Positions 31,651 to 43,100 of a DNA stretch of 64,000 bases are shown one piece after another. The notes beneath the pieces are model-generated. The model searched no databases, was not told the origin of the DNA, and saw nothing but the letters and a program-made list of their open reading frames with translations. The first letter of the stretch is position 1; each line of letters begins with the position of its first letter. Both the position numbers and the translations under genes were made by a program. Source of the stretch: Aphelenchoides besseyi (taxonomy: Eukaryota; Nematoda; Chromadorea; Rhabditida; Aphelenchoididae); NCBI GenBank assembly GCA_024699855.1, contig JAMPIQ010000002.1, forward strand, positions 3,348,001 through 3,412,000. The letters run 5' to 3'.

Positions 31651-32632
31651 CTAGTCCATGACTGATTCGTCGCTTGGTTCGACTGTCTCTTCTTCGATTC
31701 CGAGACTGGACAGTTTTTGCCAACAATGCAACAGCTTAGAGGACTGCTCATCGTTGTTGGTCGTGAAAAGTAGCACTGGCGTAATCTTCGAGCTGATCAT
31801 TTGGTCATCGTATCGGTCTCCACAGATGATGAACCCGATGTTCGAATTTACAACGTTCAAGCCGTTTGTCAAGCTTTTGATTGTTGTCACAACGTTGAAT
31901 TTTTCGTAAGCGCCGTTGCTTATCAACATCTGTGGTTCCTCTTCAGAGAATCGTGGGTTGAATTTGTCTACTTCGTCCCAATTCGTTGGTGTGTTCGAGA
32001 TCACCCGAATTGGGTTGCTGATTTTTGAGATGACAAAAAAGTCGAGTTCTATTGCCCCGTGTTGTGTTTCTATTGATGCGTGAGTCATTGTCAGTGGCTC
32101 TTGGACTTGACTGCCACCGATTCCCGTGATTGAGACGTCTGTCGGTGCGCTGACTTGCAGCTGGAGTTGGTTCGCTAGCCTTGTGGTGATTAAGTTGCGC
32201 GAAGCTCCGGTGTCCAACACAACTAGAGCTTGCTCCTCGTTGTGCGTTTTTGGGTTGACGACTGTCGCGTGTCGTGCTCAAATTAGCGTCTCGATTGGCA
32301 TTGTTCGGGTTTTCGGTAGACTTTGTTCCGAAATAGTAATGTGGACTGGATTTGCATTCGGATTCAATTGCTGTCGATTTTGGACTGGAATGCTGTTCGT
32401 ATTCGATGTTGCTCGATTCATTGGTGGAGCAGGGCTTGAGTTCGTGCAAATCGCGGTGTGGTGTTGCTGATTGCACTTTTTGCAAGCGTAAGAGTTTTAT
32501 TGCGTGTTCCGGTCGTGACGTTTGAGGCATTGGAAGCACAGGTTCAGCTCTCGGGCCCGGTTTTTGCGTGATTGACCGGTCGAGTACGTTGTGCAATAGA
32601 TGTTGCGGTGAGATTGACTGCACATGTCGCAA
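31651..32632 (-). pseudogene. BEL/Pao aspartic protease region
   Basis: LDTGASRNLITTRLANQLQL contains the D-T-G active-site triad of retropepsins (DUF1758-type in BEL/Pao). The region from 32632 to 32220 bridges gag and protease in another frame. It stops at 31651 and continues into the reverse transcriptase only with a frame change. Confidence 0.8.
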
Positions 32633-33753
32633 ACGTATCGCGTTGTTCGTGGAACGGTTTGGACTTGATCGGCGTTCGGCGCACTGTATGCTGCTTGTGG
32701 ATTTCTTGCTGCCCGATTTTGATTAAATCGTGTTTTCGGCGGGTCAGAATTCAAAGTTCGATCCCCCGATAAGAAATTCAGTTCTTCACGTCGACTGATT
32801 ATGCTGTGCGCACTTGAAAGGATTTGTTCCGCCGTGCTGTTCGCCTTGGCATCCAAAATTTGATTTATGATCCAATGTGGCATTGACGTTCTGACCGTTA
32901 ACGTGATGCTTGGATGATCAAGGGTGACGTTCATCGCTTTCAATTTGCTTGCCATTGACATCATGAGATTCACGTTCTTACGCGCTTCCGACAGATTACT
33001 GGCCGGTTTGATGCTCGCGAACTTTTGGAACAGCGCCATCTTGACGGCTTCCTCGCTTCCGTAATATTCTTCCAGTGCTCTCTTGGCCGTTGGATAACTG
33101 GGTCCGTCGGTACCGTATGCTTGAATGAAGTCGAGAGCCGGTCCTTTGATGCATGAGCGCAGGTACGCGAGTTTCTGGACATCCGCGTAATTTTGGTCGT
33201 GGACAAGCGCGTTGAACTGGTCTGCAAACGATTGAAATTCTGTTCGATCGCCTGCGAATTGTGGAAGTTGCATCGCCGGCAATCGCGGCTGTGGATTGCT
33301 GTTCGTCGTCAGCACGGTGGTGTTCAAAGAGTCGGAATTGTGGGCTAACGAATTTTCATAAGCCCGGGTGCGTTTTTCCGATTCGCGAAAGGTGCGATAC
33401 GATTTGATACGTGTCGAGTACTCTCGAGCTGTGCTATCGACTTGTCGCAAGACTATTTTGGCTGCTGAGAAGTGCGTTTGAAAATCTTGCGCTTGTGTAG
33501 CGTCTAGTTGCAGTGTGTTCCACTCATTCAATGTGGCCATGTAATCTTGTTTGAGACCTTGAAGAGCGGCAATTTCGACTTCGAAGTCTTGCAGTTGCGC
33601 GTTGTCGATTGAATTGTCCGTGAGCAGGTCCTTGTAGAGGTGGATTTTTCGGATTTTGCTTTTGATCTGCGTTTTCCAGTCGTCCGCATCGCGTTTTGAT
33701 TGCGTGATGCTCATGACGATTTTGTTTTGACCTTTTTGTCTAGTCAGGTGCAA
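32497..33753 (-). CDS. BEL/Pao gag
   Basis: A 418-codon frame with the long helical N-terminus typical of Pao gag (DUF1759-type) and the box QLPQFAGDRTEFQSFADQF. The C-terminal zinc-binding cysteines read CDMCSQSHRNIYC and LCFQCLKRHDRN. It stops near 32497, where a frame change is needed to reach the protease. It is the longest intact frame of the element. Product location would be the cytoplasmic particle. Confidence 0.85.
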   Translation of the reverse strand: MHLTRQKGQNKIVMSITQSKRDADDWKTQIKSKIRKIHLYKDLLTDNSIDNAQLQDFEVEIAALQGLKQDYMATLNEWNTLQLDATQAQDFQTHFSAAKIVLRQVDSTAREYSTRIKSYRTFRESEKRTRAYENSLAHNSDSLNTTVLTTNSNPQPRLPAMQLPQFAGDRTEFQSFADQFNALVHDQNYADVQKLAYLRSCIKGPALDFIQAYGTDGPSYPTAKRALEEYYGSEEAVKMALFQKFASIKPASNLSEARKNVNLMMSMASKLKAMNVTLDHPSITLTVRTSMPHWIINQILDAKANSTAEQILSSAHSIISRREELNFLSGDRTLNSDPPKTRFNQNRAARNPQAAYSAPNADQVQTVPRTTRYVCDMCSQSHRNIYCTTYSTGQSRKNRARELNLCFQCLKRHDRNTQ

Positions 33754-34363
33754 AGATCAACCGGCGGTTGCTGTTTCTTCGTTCGGTCCTAAGCAATCGT
33801 CTGCGCTTGTTTTGCGTTTCGAGTCAAAAGATTCGATGTCTCGACTCAAAGCGAATTTCCCCAAGCATCGAAATGTTTGAGATTGGCGAATAGTCGCTCA
33901 CTGATTTGGATTAAAAAGTCCGCTTCAGTAGTTGTTCCGTAATCGCTAATCGAACATTCGATGTCTCGATTGACAATTGGAACGGCGCCCCAAGGAACGG
34001 TCGGGTTCCGGTGCTAACGATTGTCAGTAATTTGGATTCGAAGTCTGCTCTACTGCTCGTTGAAAAGGTGTTGACGGGTGTTGATTCAAGGTCTCACCGT
34101 CGATTTCCCTTCGGATCGTTGACTTCCGTTGATGATCTTCCTTCCTTCTGATTTCCCTAACGGCTTGGATTCGAAGTCCTAACCGTTAGCTCCTGATTGT
34201 CGTCTTGAGTTCGAAGCTCTCAGACAATCGACGCTTTCGAATTTTTCAATTTTTAGTCCCCACGTCTCTCGGTCCTATGAAAAGAACTAAGCGAGCCGCT
34301 TGGCAAACGAAAGGGTGTGAATTTTGATTAAACTTACGTATACGTTGGTTTGGCGATCACGCT

Positions 34364-34391
34364 CTGAGTTCGAAACTCAGTAGGACGACCA
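34364..34391 (-). other. extended primer binding site of the BEL/Pao element
   Basis: On the + strand the 28 bases read as the complete 3' end of a tRNA: T-stem CTGAG, loop TTCGAAA, CTCAG, acceptor TAGGACG, then ACCA. The matching 5' acceptor half (CGTCCTA) is not upstream, so this is not a tRNA gene. It is the complement expected for a - strand retroelement's primer site starting TGG, here far longer than the usual 18 bases. Confidence 0.75.
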
Positions 34392-34604
34392 GCTGTCCGC
34401 CTCGCGGTGATGAACAGTAACTCAACTTGGGTTTATTAGCAAAAAAGGTGAACAATCTCGTTGGGGGTCACGGTCGCCGATGCGATCATGATAGAGGATA
34501 ATAAAGAAGGAAGAGAAAAAGGGTGATGTTCTTAGGGAGACGCGCTGTACTGCGAGGGGAATAAGCGGGGCAGGAGGGCAAAACAGGCGGGAGTTCGAAC
34601 GGGG
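34392..34604 (-). repeat. probable 5' LTR of the BEL/Pao element
   Basis: It directly abuts the primer site. On the - strand it starts TGGTAACCCC, contains AATAAA near its end (about 34434-34439) and ends GGACA before the primer site. The partner 3' LTR is absent. Its outer edge meets the stop of the retropepsin frame, marking the insertion point in the outer element. The exact limits are inferred. Confidence 0.5.
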
Positions 34605-35914
34605 GTTACCAACCGATTGGCTTTTGGCCGATCGGGACACCATTTCCCATTGATCCATGAGCTTTGATCCCAAGAGCGCGACATCGTTTTGGGCAATCAC
34701 GAGAAATCGAACCTTCGTCGTCTTTCCTTTCCATGACGCCGTAGCTTCGAACTCCCCGTGGACACGAATGCGTTTCCCGTCCGGTCCACACAACATTCGT
34801 TTTGGAGTCCACCAATTCGGGCATATCCAAATCTTGCCATTGATTCGTGCCAATGACATTCGCGTCCGCCCCCGAATCGAGCTGAAAAACAACTTTCGTT
34901 TGATTTACCTCAATTTTCGGCCATGTGTCGATGTTCTCGAACATTCTGGATTTGGATCGTTTGAATTTTTAAACGATTGTTTCTGCATTTTCGCGCCAGA
35001 TCTCCTTTCTTGTGACATTCTTGGCATTCTGCTTCGGTGAACGGGCAGTCTTTTGGCTCATGGTCTCGCCCACATCTCCAACATTCGCGATCTTGTTTCT
35101 TCTCGCTTTTAGCATTTCCAGTTCCCGAATTCTTACGGTTGCCGTCACGTCGTTGTCGCGTCGACTCTGACCTACTTCATTGCTGTTTGGAGTGGGCGGA
35201 TCCCCTCTAACTCCGCCCACCCTAGTCCGCATGTTATAACCATTCTGTTGTTGTTGCTAATCAGTTTTTTCTGTTCAGTAAACTCTTTCTCTCTAAGCGG
35301 TTTTCGGTTGGGGGTCTGGTGGCGGCCCTGCATCGTCCTCGTTGGTGCGTCTTGGCCTTGTACTGGAATGCATTTACGTTAGGGTTGTCTTGGACGTTGA
35401 AAACTCCCGTGGATTTTGAGCCAAACTGTGTGGCTTTTTGCCGATCTGCTGTTCTGTCAAGTACTCGTTGACATCGCGTTACCAAATCCGTGATTGTCGC
35501 TTTCGGTTTTGCCTCGATTTCTTGAAGGGCGGCTTCTTGGAGCTGTTGATCGCCAGGCAATTGGAGAGATAGCGCGAATTTGATCGAAGTCCTGCGTCGT
35601 TTTGTAGTCCTCGAGCGTTTCTTGATCGCCTTCCTTTAGCCATGCGTTTTCCCACCGGCCAATCTTCGCGATTTCGTTCTCCAAACCGCACTTGATTTCC
35701 CGAAGTTTCAAGATGTTCTTCTGTGATTTGTCATCCAACCGACATTTCTTCGCTTCCGCGAGTAACTCCTTGATTCCCTTCGTCGCTTTTGTGAACTGCG
35801 CTTTCGCAGATGATTCCGCAAACACGACTTCTTTCGCCATTTTCCCCGGTTTTTGGAACTTCTCGTGTCCGTGGTCGCCAGTTGTTCGGTCCGTGGCCTA
35901 ATGGATAATAACAA
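34422..35914 (-). pseudogene. gag with CCHC zinc knuckles and retropepsin of the outer element
   Basis: Reading on the - strand: a charged gag region (FAESSAKAQFTKATKGIKEL), then TITDLVTRCQRVLDRTADRQ. Two knuckles follow, CWRCGRDHEPKDC (CCHC) and CQECHKKGDLARKC (H replaced by D). The retropepsin FQLDSGADANVIG comes next, with its second half (RVHGEFEATASWKGK and VALLGSKLMDQWE) in another frame. Ty3/Gypsy-like by this layout. Frameshifts separate the parts, and everything after the protease is replaced by the BEL/Pao insertion. Confidence 0.75.
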
Positions 35915-36078
35915 TATTTATTCGGGGATAAATCAACAACAAATTGCATAAACGCCCAATCACGATTTGACAGTCGATCGATCGGACGGTCCAAACGAAA
36001 CAAAAACGGGTCCGCACCGAGCGGATCCCAAAAGACGCGAGGGCGTTTCGGGTTGGGACATAAATAACAGTTAACCCC

Positions 36079-36098
36079 GGATTATGAAGTCCGGACCA
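36079..36098 (-). other. possible primer binding site of the outer element
   Basis: Immediately inside the right repeat the - strand reads TGGTCCGGACTTCATAATCC. TGG at an LTR edge is the usual start of a primer site. The complement does not show a normal T-arm, so the tRNA cannot be named. Confidence 0.4.
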
Positions 36099-36632
36099 TT
36101 GCCTACAGTAAAACACTCGCGGCTACCGTCTCTCATGACTTTTTCTGACGGTTATTATTCAGCGCGCTACCATTGCTTGTAACCAATACTATGCGTTACG
36201 CGATAAACTGGTCAACTAAGACTGCGGCGCCGCGGTCCCGCGCGATGACTGGAAGCCAAGTCGCATGAAAAGCTTACCTCAGGTGCAGAGGGGATGGGTC
36301 GCTACCTATGGGCGGTGCTCATGCAATAAACTCATCGACAGCTTTTTGCATACTTTTCGTTTACTTTCATTGATGGAATCAAATTCCTTGGTTTGGTATC
36401 GATTTTACTCTTTCGCTTCGATTTCAATTTCATTTGCTGTAGATCATTACTCATTTATTTCCAATACTTACGACAGTAATGAAGTTTCGGTGCGCACCGA
36501 AGATGTGGGGTTGAATCGAGCACAAGTTATCCGCGTCAGTGGAACTTGAGTGGACGGCTGAACGTACGTTCTATTGCTGGCCATCGTGCTTGTTCTTTGA
36601 TCGTTTTCGGTTAGATCAATAGGCTTCTGCGC
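36092..36632 (-). repeat. 540-bp direct repeat, right copy (5' LTR of the outer element)
   Basis: Matches 28598-29139. Both copies include the palindrome CGGTGCGCACCG and end on the outer side near CTTCTGCGC. Confidence 0.88.
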
Positions 36633-36639
36633 GTTGGAT

Positions 36640-36993
36640 TCCGATGTGCTTTTGCAGATTGTCTTCCAATCGAGTACGAAGACGTCAAAAATTTTTCATG
36701 TTTTGTTGCCGTACAGTAAGCTCGATAAAATTCTCGTCTGGAAATATCGACATTGCAAGCTTTTGCGTTAATTTCGTCAAAAAATCTTAGGCGGCGAAGC
36801 GCACTTCAAGCTACTCCAATTTTTCACCCGATTTCTCGACCATGATCACCAGTCGGTCTTCTTAGTGTTGATTGACCGTCGGTCTGACTCGATCGATTTT
36901 ATCTCTTCGGTCAGCTACAGTATATTTCCGTTTGCATTTCAATTTGAACCTTTTCGCGCAATCATCTATAGTTTTCCAAATACTTTGATTAAG
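36640..36993 (+). pseudogene. decayed exon, F-box-like start
   Basis: One frame reads LDSDVLLQIVFQSSTKTSKI, resembling the LPxDVLLQI opening of F-box domains, followed by LVWKYRHCKLLR and an in-frame TAA. It continues in the same frame for about 70 more codons (KLLQFFTRFLDHDHQSVFLV) to a second stop. No ATG or splice sites frame it. It abuts the right 540-bp repeat. The F-box resemblance is weak. Confidence 0.3.
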
Positions 36994-37164
36994 CAAAACC
37001 GTTGATGCAAATCGGCGTGTTTAGCATTTATACTGAAACTTTATCATCTAAAGCCTACAATTTCCATCATATCCTCTTATTTTCAATTTCCGTTTTAACT
37101 TTCGTGTACTATTTCACGCGTTTTGGTAATTTACTAATTGTGTTGTATTTTCAGCACACTTAAA

Positions 37165-38015
37165 ATGGAAAATTTGGAAAACTTTTCGGAACAATCCGAA
37201 TTCGAAGGTGGTTTCGACTACGAAGAGGAGCTTCGCCAAGCGGAGTTTTTTCAAGAGGAGCTTCGTCAAGAGGAGCTTCTCAAAGAGGAGCTTCGTGAAG
37301 AATTCTTCGACATCAATATGGCAACTCTTGTTGAGCGAATGAAACTGTAAGTCGTTACTTAATTTTTTCAGATTACTGTATTACTGTTTTTAGCAACTAC
37401 AGTGAAGATGGAGAATGCATTTGCATTTATCGGGAAGACAACGAAGCAGAACAGCCCTGCACAAACATCGTGGAAAACGCCTACCACAGACTCCAAAGCT
37501 TCAGCTATGACGATGATAATCTGAAAGAGGCCGACTGGGACCCGTTCAAGCTTTGGAAGGTGATGGCTGGCCACAATTTTTTATGTGACCAGCACCGCGA
37601 ATTGTCCTATCAACGATGCGGCGAATACCACGTTGTAGCGGGGTACAACTTCAGTTCGGTGGATGTGGAACTTCTCATCCGAGAGTTACGTCTCCGATTG
37701 ATATTCGAATATCAATTCGGATTCATGACTGATTGGAAACATGAAGGGCGTCACCTCGCATTAATGGAGGGCATCTACGCTAAACACATCAACGCGAACA
37801 ACGAGAAGCTGGATCGTAAAAAAATGAAAACCTTCATTTGCCAGCACTACGAGCACAGTCGTTGTGTTCCACACGCCCCTAATTTTTATTTCGATGAATT
37901 GTTGCACACCAACACATTACTTTGTCCAACTTGCACTGTAGAAGAGAAAGTAACTAAACCTCCTATTAGCACTGTCAATCCGGAATTCGTTCGAATTAAG
38001 GGTCTTGAATGGTAA
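37165..38015 (+). CDS. unrecognised 267-aa protein with 5-residue Glu/Leu repeats
   Basis: Two exons (37165-37346 and 37394-38015) keep the frame to give 267 codons plus stop. A TATTTTCAG acceptor 13 bases before the ATG may be a spliced-leader site, and AATAAA follows at about 38047. The N-terminus is very acidic, with tandem EELRQ/EELLK/EELRE units encoded by 15-bp DNA repeats (about 37253-37297). The rest is globular with Cys/His pairs that could bind metal (CICIY, FLCDQHREL, ICQHYEHSRC, LLCPTC). No signal peptide. I recognise no family. A decayed copy of its central part follows at 38158-38376. Confidence 0.65.
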
Positions 38016-38157
38016 TCACTTTCCGTCTCTTTGTTTCCGGTTGTAAAATAAACTTCTTGAATAATTTGTGAATTTGATGGAAAGTATTGTGTTAACATAG
38101 AAATGATTTTCGGTTCAGTTTGATGACAATAGATAAAAAGGTCAATGCAACTATTGC

Positions 38158-38376
38158 GTGTTCCATAAACAAATGCAAGGCAGCAAAGTTGATGAATTCG
38201 TTTGCTCAAGATATCTAATAATATTTGGCATGAAATGCAAACAAGAACATAAGATCGATAGAAACAACTTTACTAGCGTGTATTCACAAATCCTCATCGA
38301 CGAATTGCGTTTTCATGTTCACTACAAATACTCGTTCAGAATCACAATCGATTGGGAATATCGACAACGAATATGA
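38158..38376 (+). pseudogene. decayed tandem copy of the 37165 gene
   Basis: NNFTSVYSQILIDELRFHVH aligns with YNFSSVDVELLIRELRLRLI of the preceding gene, and the following YKYSFRITIDWEYRQR with YQFGFMTDWKHEGR. The N-terminal acidic part and the C-terminal cysteines are missing and the frame ends early. This looks like a tandem duplication that has lost both ends. Confidence 0.6.
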
Positions 38377-38984
38377 TGTTTGATTTAGAAAAGAGCGTGG
38401 ACTCATCTAGTGCAGATGGCTAGCAATGACATTGACAACTTTGTGTTGCCGTTTAAATTGGAAGAGCAGTACAATTGTTAAAGGATCAAACCGCTCCGTG
38501 ACGAGCTTTGGACTGCGTTTTCTAATTTTTTGCTGACCGTCTGAAAAGGTAAAACAAATTCGATTAAACAAGTTATTGTTTCTAGCAAACAATCAGTTTA
38601 TGTTCACAAAACACATAATCAATTTGATAATCTTTGCTGTTCTGGAACTGACTTCAAAGTCTTGGATGTGAGAAGAACAATGAAATTGATCAGCCAAATG
38701 CAATCACTTTCATCAATGATTCTTTCAAATCGCGTGTAATTGAAGTTCTCTTATCTGAAATCTTTATTTGGTTGTGTTTGACTCAGCGTTTATCTTCCCG
38801 CTTTCAACTACAATGAATGATTTTGACGAATTGATAGTTAGTTTGAAGACAAGTGACCAAGTTTATAATTTCATTTAGCCTCTGAAATTTCCAGTTACCG
38901 TGTTTTCACCACTCGGTCATTTTAATCCTTTAGCACGTGGGCAACCACGATTTTCGAGACCTTCATTTCCATTTAAAGGATAAT

Positions 38985-39660
38985 GATTTTGAACTCACTC
39001 AAGTTAAGGGTGAATACCGACGAAGCGTATGTGTCCGAGTACGAAGGTAAATAGGTTGCAACGTTGATTTTAGTCGTCGACTTCGTTCACTCCTGATCGA
39101 ACGAAAACCACCGAAATTTTCTCCTGAAATCAAGTTACCGGAGTCCGTTGAAACGTTTTTGGCCGATTTGGATACACCACAACGTGCCGCTGTTGATCAT
39201 TGTATTGCAGCCGACGACTATGCGATTATTCAAGGATTACCGGGAGCTGGTTCGTGAAATTTTTTCGATTTTGATGATATTGATTTTAGGAAAAACGACA
39301 ATGATTGCTGCTTTGGTTGCATCGTTAGTCAAAATGAGGAAAAGCGTTTTGTTGGCTTCTCACACGCACTCGGCCGTCGACAATGTGATGATGAAATTGA
39401 AAGGAGTAAGTGACTGGAAGATTCAACTTAAATGATTGTATTGGATTTTAGTCGGTTCCAGACTTTCAAATTCTGCGTCTTGGTGCTGAAAAATCACTTC
39501 ATCCCGATGTTTTGGATTACGGATTAGATGCCCGAATCGAAAAGATTAGCGGAATGAGTCGATTGGATCTTACACAAAAAATGGGGCATTTGAAACGAGC
39601 CACGAGCAGAATGTTTGTGGTTAAACTAAGACCATTTCAAATTTTACGGATTCAAGAATG
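38985..39660 (+). pseudogene. second, truncated dna-2 fragment (helicase start)
   Basis: Well-spliced exons read RRLRSLLIERKPPKF, then DTPQRAAVDHCIAADDYAII, the Walker A box GLPGAGKTT (split by an intron), VLLASHTHSAVDN (helicase motif Ia) and VPDFQILRLGAEKSLHPDV. All match the DNA2 helicase start in order. After about 30 more codons the similarity ends and the frame stops. Helicase motifs II to VI and the nuclease half are absent. It is a partial copy of the gene at 1-1658, which breaks off at the window edge before this domain. Splice sites are intact, so decay of the exons themselves is limited. Confidence 0.8.
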
Positions 39661-40140
39661 ACATTGATGCGTCTCTGAAGACATTTAATTCTCAACAAGA
39701 AACCTTGGCGATTAGCTTGGATTATCGGAGATTTTTTGTTCCACAAGAGACATGTTGCGTTGCACATGGGCAAAGATGGAATTTGTTGCTTTAAAATGAC
39801 CAGCAACTGGACAATAAGCTCTGTATTCTTCAAATAAACTAATGTTTAGAATCGTTGTCTGTTGAAATCGAACCAGTGTGGTTGAAGCAAAAGGGCGGGA
39901 GTTGACCGTAACGTTCTAAAGTTCAAGTTATTCGACGGGTCTCTGCGGCGATCTTCGCGTTCAATTGCGTTTTGCGTCGATTGCGCCGCAACGTTTTCGA
40001 CGAGTTTTTTCGAATTCGTCAAATTGCGTCTTGCGAGTCAAAAACCATTTCGCACATTAAACGCTCGTTTTTCTCGATCGTTTTTGCGCGAGCGTTTGTG
40101 CCGCTTCCTGTCAAACGTTCGTTTTCCGTCTGCGTAGTAA
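39661..40140. other. GC-richer 5' flank of the PTR gene
   Basis: No gene seen. From about 39940 the sequence is rich in CG dinucleotides and repeats words such as GCGTTTTGCGTCGATTGCG and GCGAGCGTTTG, unlike the AT-rich flanks elsewhere. Confidence 0.45.
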
Positions 40141-43100
40141 ATGTCGCTTTCTGGAAACGCATGTGAGAAATCGACAGGTGAGTAATGAACGGAAAATAAT
40201 ATTGTGGTTGTGCTTCTAGAATCCCAACATCATACACGACTCATACGCTTCGTACACGCGCTCTACGACAAATGGGCGCATTTCATTGTCACCTATTCGT
40301 ACGTTTGTATCTTTGCATGTACGCTCTTAACTATTAGTTGCACCATAAAAGTGTTGTCCACGAGGTAAGCGAATGACAACAGACGATTACTTGTAACACG
40401 AAACCACTATTCTTTGAAAGTCACGAGAATTTTGTGCGCAGTTTAAAAAGTTTCGTAATTTCGCGTTGTTTTTCTTTCGATTGAACTCGTTTGAATGGTC
40501 GTAAAGACAGTTCTGTGAACTCTTTTTCCAATCAATCAGCGTGGAGTTTGACAGCTAAAAACAAGTGTTTTTTAGTCAACGGAACCTTCTGACTCAATGG
40601 ACACCCTATGGGTCTCGATCATTGGTGGAGTTTGCGGTGAAAGAGAACTTTTTTGACAACGAAGAGCCTCCAATTACAATGATGTTGCTAATTGAATCAC
40701 GAGAAAGAAACGGAAATGTTCTGACATTAAAAAACTTAAGAGAGATAGTCAACGTACGTTTTAAAGGATTTAAAGCTTTCTATGTTGCATTCAGATTGAT
40801 GATATCATTCGACATAACTTCACGATATTCAATCGATTGCACGGAAAACAGGAGACTTTTAACGAATTCTGCACAAACTTCTGTAGTCTAAATGATCCGA
40901 TTCGCAGCTTCTACGTTTGTGCTTTCTATTTTAGTGTCTAATTCAAGATTTTAGTCGGCCTTACAGTTACGTAAAATCAATGAAAGGAATGTCTATTTGG
41001 GTTATCCGAATTTTAACCTCTTCGGCGTTCGTATCAACATCCAACCGAATGTTTTCGGCGTTCAATTGAAACACAATCAAATGACCAACAGAACGGAGCT
41101 TGTTGGAGCTGATCTTGTGGTTTTGACTTATAAAGCCGGGATTCATGGAGCGTGGGACAGCAAAGATGTGGAAGTGTACGAAACGAAGGTTTTGGAATAT
41201 TTCCAACGGTTAGACAAGAACAAGAAGATGTTATTTTATTGAGATTTTTCAGAGAATATCACAGTGAAGATTTGAGGCTCATGGTGTTAAATCCAACTTA
41301 TGTTCAAGGAGAAATCATTAGGTCAGGGTTCATGATGATTCCAGCCATTTTCTTGGGCTTTGGAATCATGTGCATTGCATCCATTTCGACCGTCTTACTT
41401 TCCGCTTCTTACTTCCAACAACTGAATATTCACAAGGTAAGCGATTTTAACTAATTCTATTTTACGTCTTTAGGTTTCTTTGGCGTTAATAACCGTAATG
41501 AGCCCGTTAATGGCAAGTGTCACGGCTTTGGGATTGTTATTCTTCGCTGGACTGAGGTTTTCTTCGGTGCTTTGTATAACACCGTTTTTAATTCTGGCTA
41601 TTGGAATCGACGATTCTTACGTGATTATTCACGCTTGGTCACGAGTCTCCAAAGAGTTGAAGAAGAAATCAATCGCTGAGGATTCGGTTGAATATCGTTT
41701 GAAATTAGTGAGTTGAATATTAATATCAATCCTACGAATTAGATTAGGTCTTGATCGAGTCGGGACCTGCGGTTTTGATATCTGCACTAACGAATCTGCT
41801 TGCTGATGGAGTTGGTAGTTTGACTGGATCAGAGGAGATTACCATTCTATGCGTTGGCTCTATGGCATCAATTGTTGTCGATTTCTTCTATCAAATGACC
41901 TTGTTTGCTTCGGTCATGGCTATAGCTGGAAAACTGGAGATAGAACAGGATCAAAAGAAATCCGTTGCAATTGTTCAACCAACTACTTTTTCGACAACAA
42001 TTGGAGTTGAGCACAAGACATCGGCCGCCTATCAGTTGGAATTTACAAAAGTATGAAACTACTGGTTATCTAGCAGTTATAATGTCGATGATTTAGATCG
42101 CAAAACGTTCTTTTCACGATAAACTCGAATCAGGATTTCAAAGTTTTGTCGTTTTTTACATCAAGTTGATTACGAACAAAGTGGCTTCGATTGTGATTTT
42201 TGCTCTGTGGATTAGCTTTGTGTCATTTTCGATATACGTGAGTAGCTTTCTTACTCCTTGACTAGTTAATTTAGTGGACAATGCGATTCAAGATTCTGCT
42301 CAGTTTCGACAAAATGGTCGTCAAAGATTCGCCACTCCTTGCCATTAACAACATTCGTGAGGACAAAATTCTACCAAATTACACGGTGGCCACGATTTTT
42401 GTTGAAGAACCAGGAGATCTTTTTGAACCTTCACGTTTGAGACAATTTAACCGAATGGTCGATGAGTTGGAGACGATACCCGAATCTTGGGGACCGAACT
42501 CAACGTTTTTGTTTACACGTGACTTTCTACGTTTTGAACAAACTATTAAAGCGACAGAGGAACTTGATGAAGACCTTCAAAAACCAACTATTGATGATCT
42601 AAGAGTGTTTCTTGAATGGCCAGAATACAACTTTTGGAAAGGATTTGTCAAATTGCGGAGAGGAGAGTAAGTCTCAAGTTGGCTTGAAGGTTATGCGTAT
42701 GTTTGTAGAAATGCAACATTTCTTGACTCATTTTTCTTCCAAGTCGCATATCATGACAACAAGTTGCGGTCGAGTTATGAACGTGGTGGTTTGCTTGAAA
42801 GATGGCGTCGAGTTGTTGATCGATATCCCGAATTTAAAGCATCAGTTTACAACGATGAAGCGATTTTCCTCGATCTCGTTGACAATATGCCCACTGATTG
42901 TTGGCAGTCGTGTGTTGGAACGTTGATTTGTGTTGGATTCGTGTGTTTACTTTTCATGAATAACACGTTAACAGTCTTCATTGCAACCGCCATTGTCGGC
43001 TCGGTGATGATTGGAATGTTGGGAATGCTTTCGTGGCAAGCAATAAGCCTCGATCCGGTTGTTTTGGCTTCGGTTCTCATTTCAATCGGCTTCAGTATCG

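Larger units (their letters stand above)
28598..36632 (-). mobile_element. nested LTR retroelement: BEL/Pao inside a CCHC-gag element
   Basis: Direct repeats of about 540 bp (28598-29139 and 36092-36632, same orientation, high identity) bracket two sets of retroelement genes, all on the - strand. Next to the right repeat is a gag with two zinc knuckles and a retropepsin (34606-35914). Then comes a short LTR-like stretch with a tRNA-complementary primer site, and after it a BEL/Pao-type gag, protease, reverse transcriptase, RNase H and integrase (29077-33753). The simplest reading is a BEL/Pao insertion into an older Ty3/Gypsy-like element, with later loss of the 3' end of both. Frames are interrupted throughout, so no copy is autonomous. 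Confidence 0.8.

Noticed and set aside
34361..34391. tRNA gene (complete T-arm, acceptor 3' strand and CCA)
   Set aside because: The 5' acceptor half and the anticodon arm are absent and the position next to a BEL/Pao gag fits a primer binding site.
41231..41252. a 23-nt ultra-short intron in the PTR gene
   Set aside because: An earlier donor (GTTAGAC at 41209) gives a normal-size intron in the right phase, and only that makes the exon sum divisible by three.
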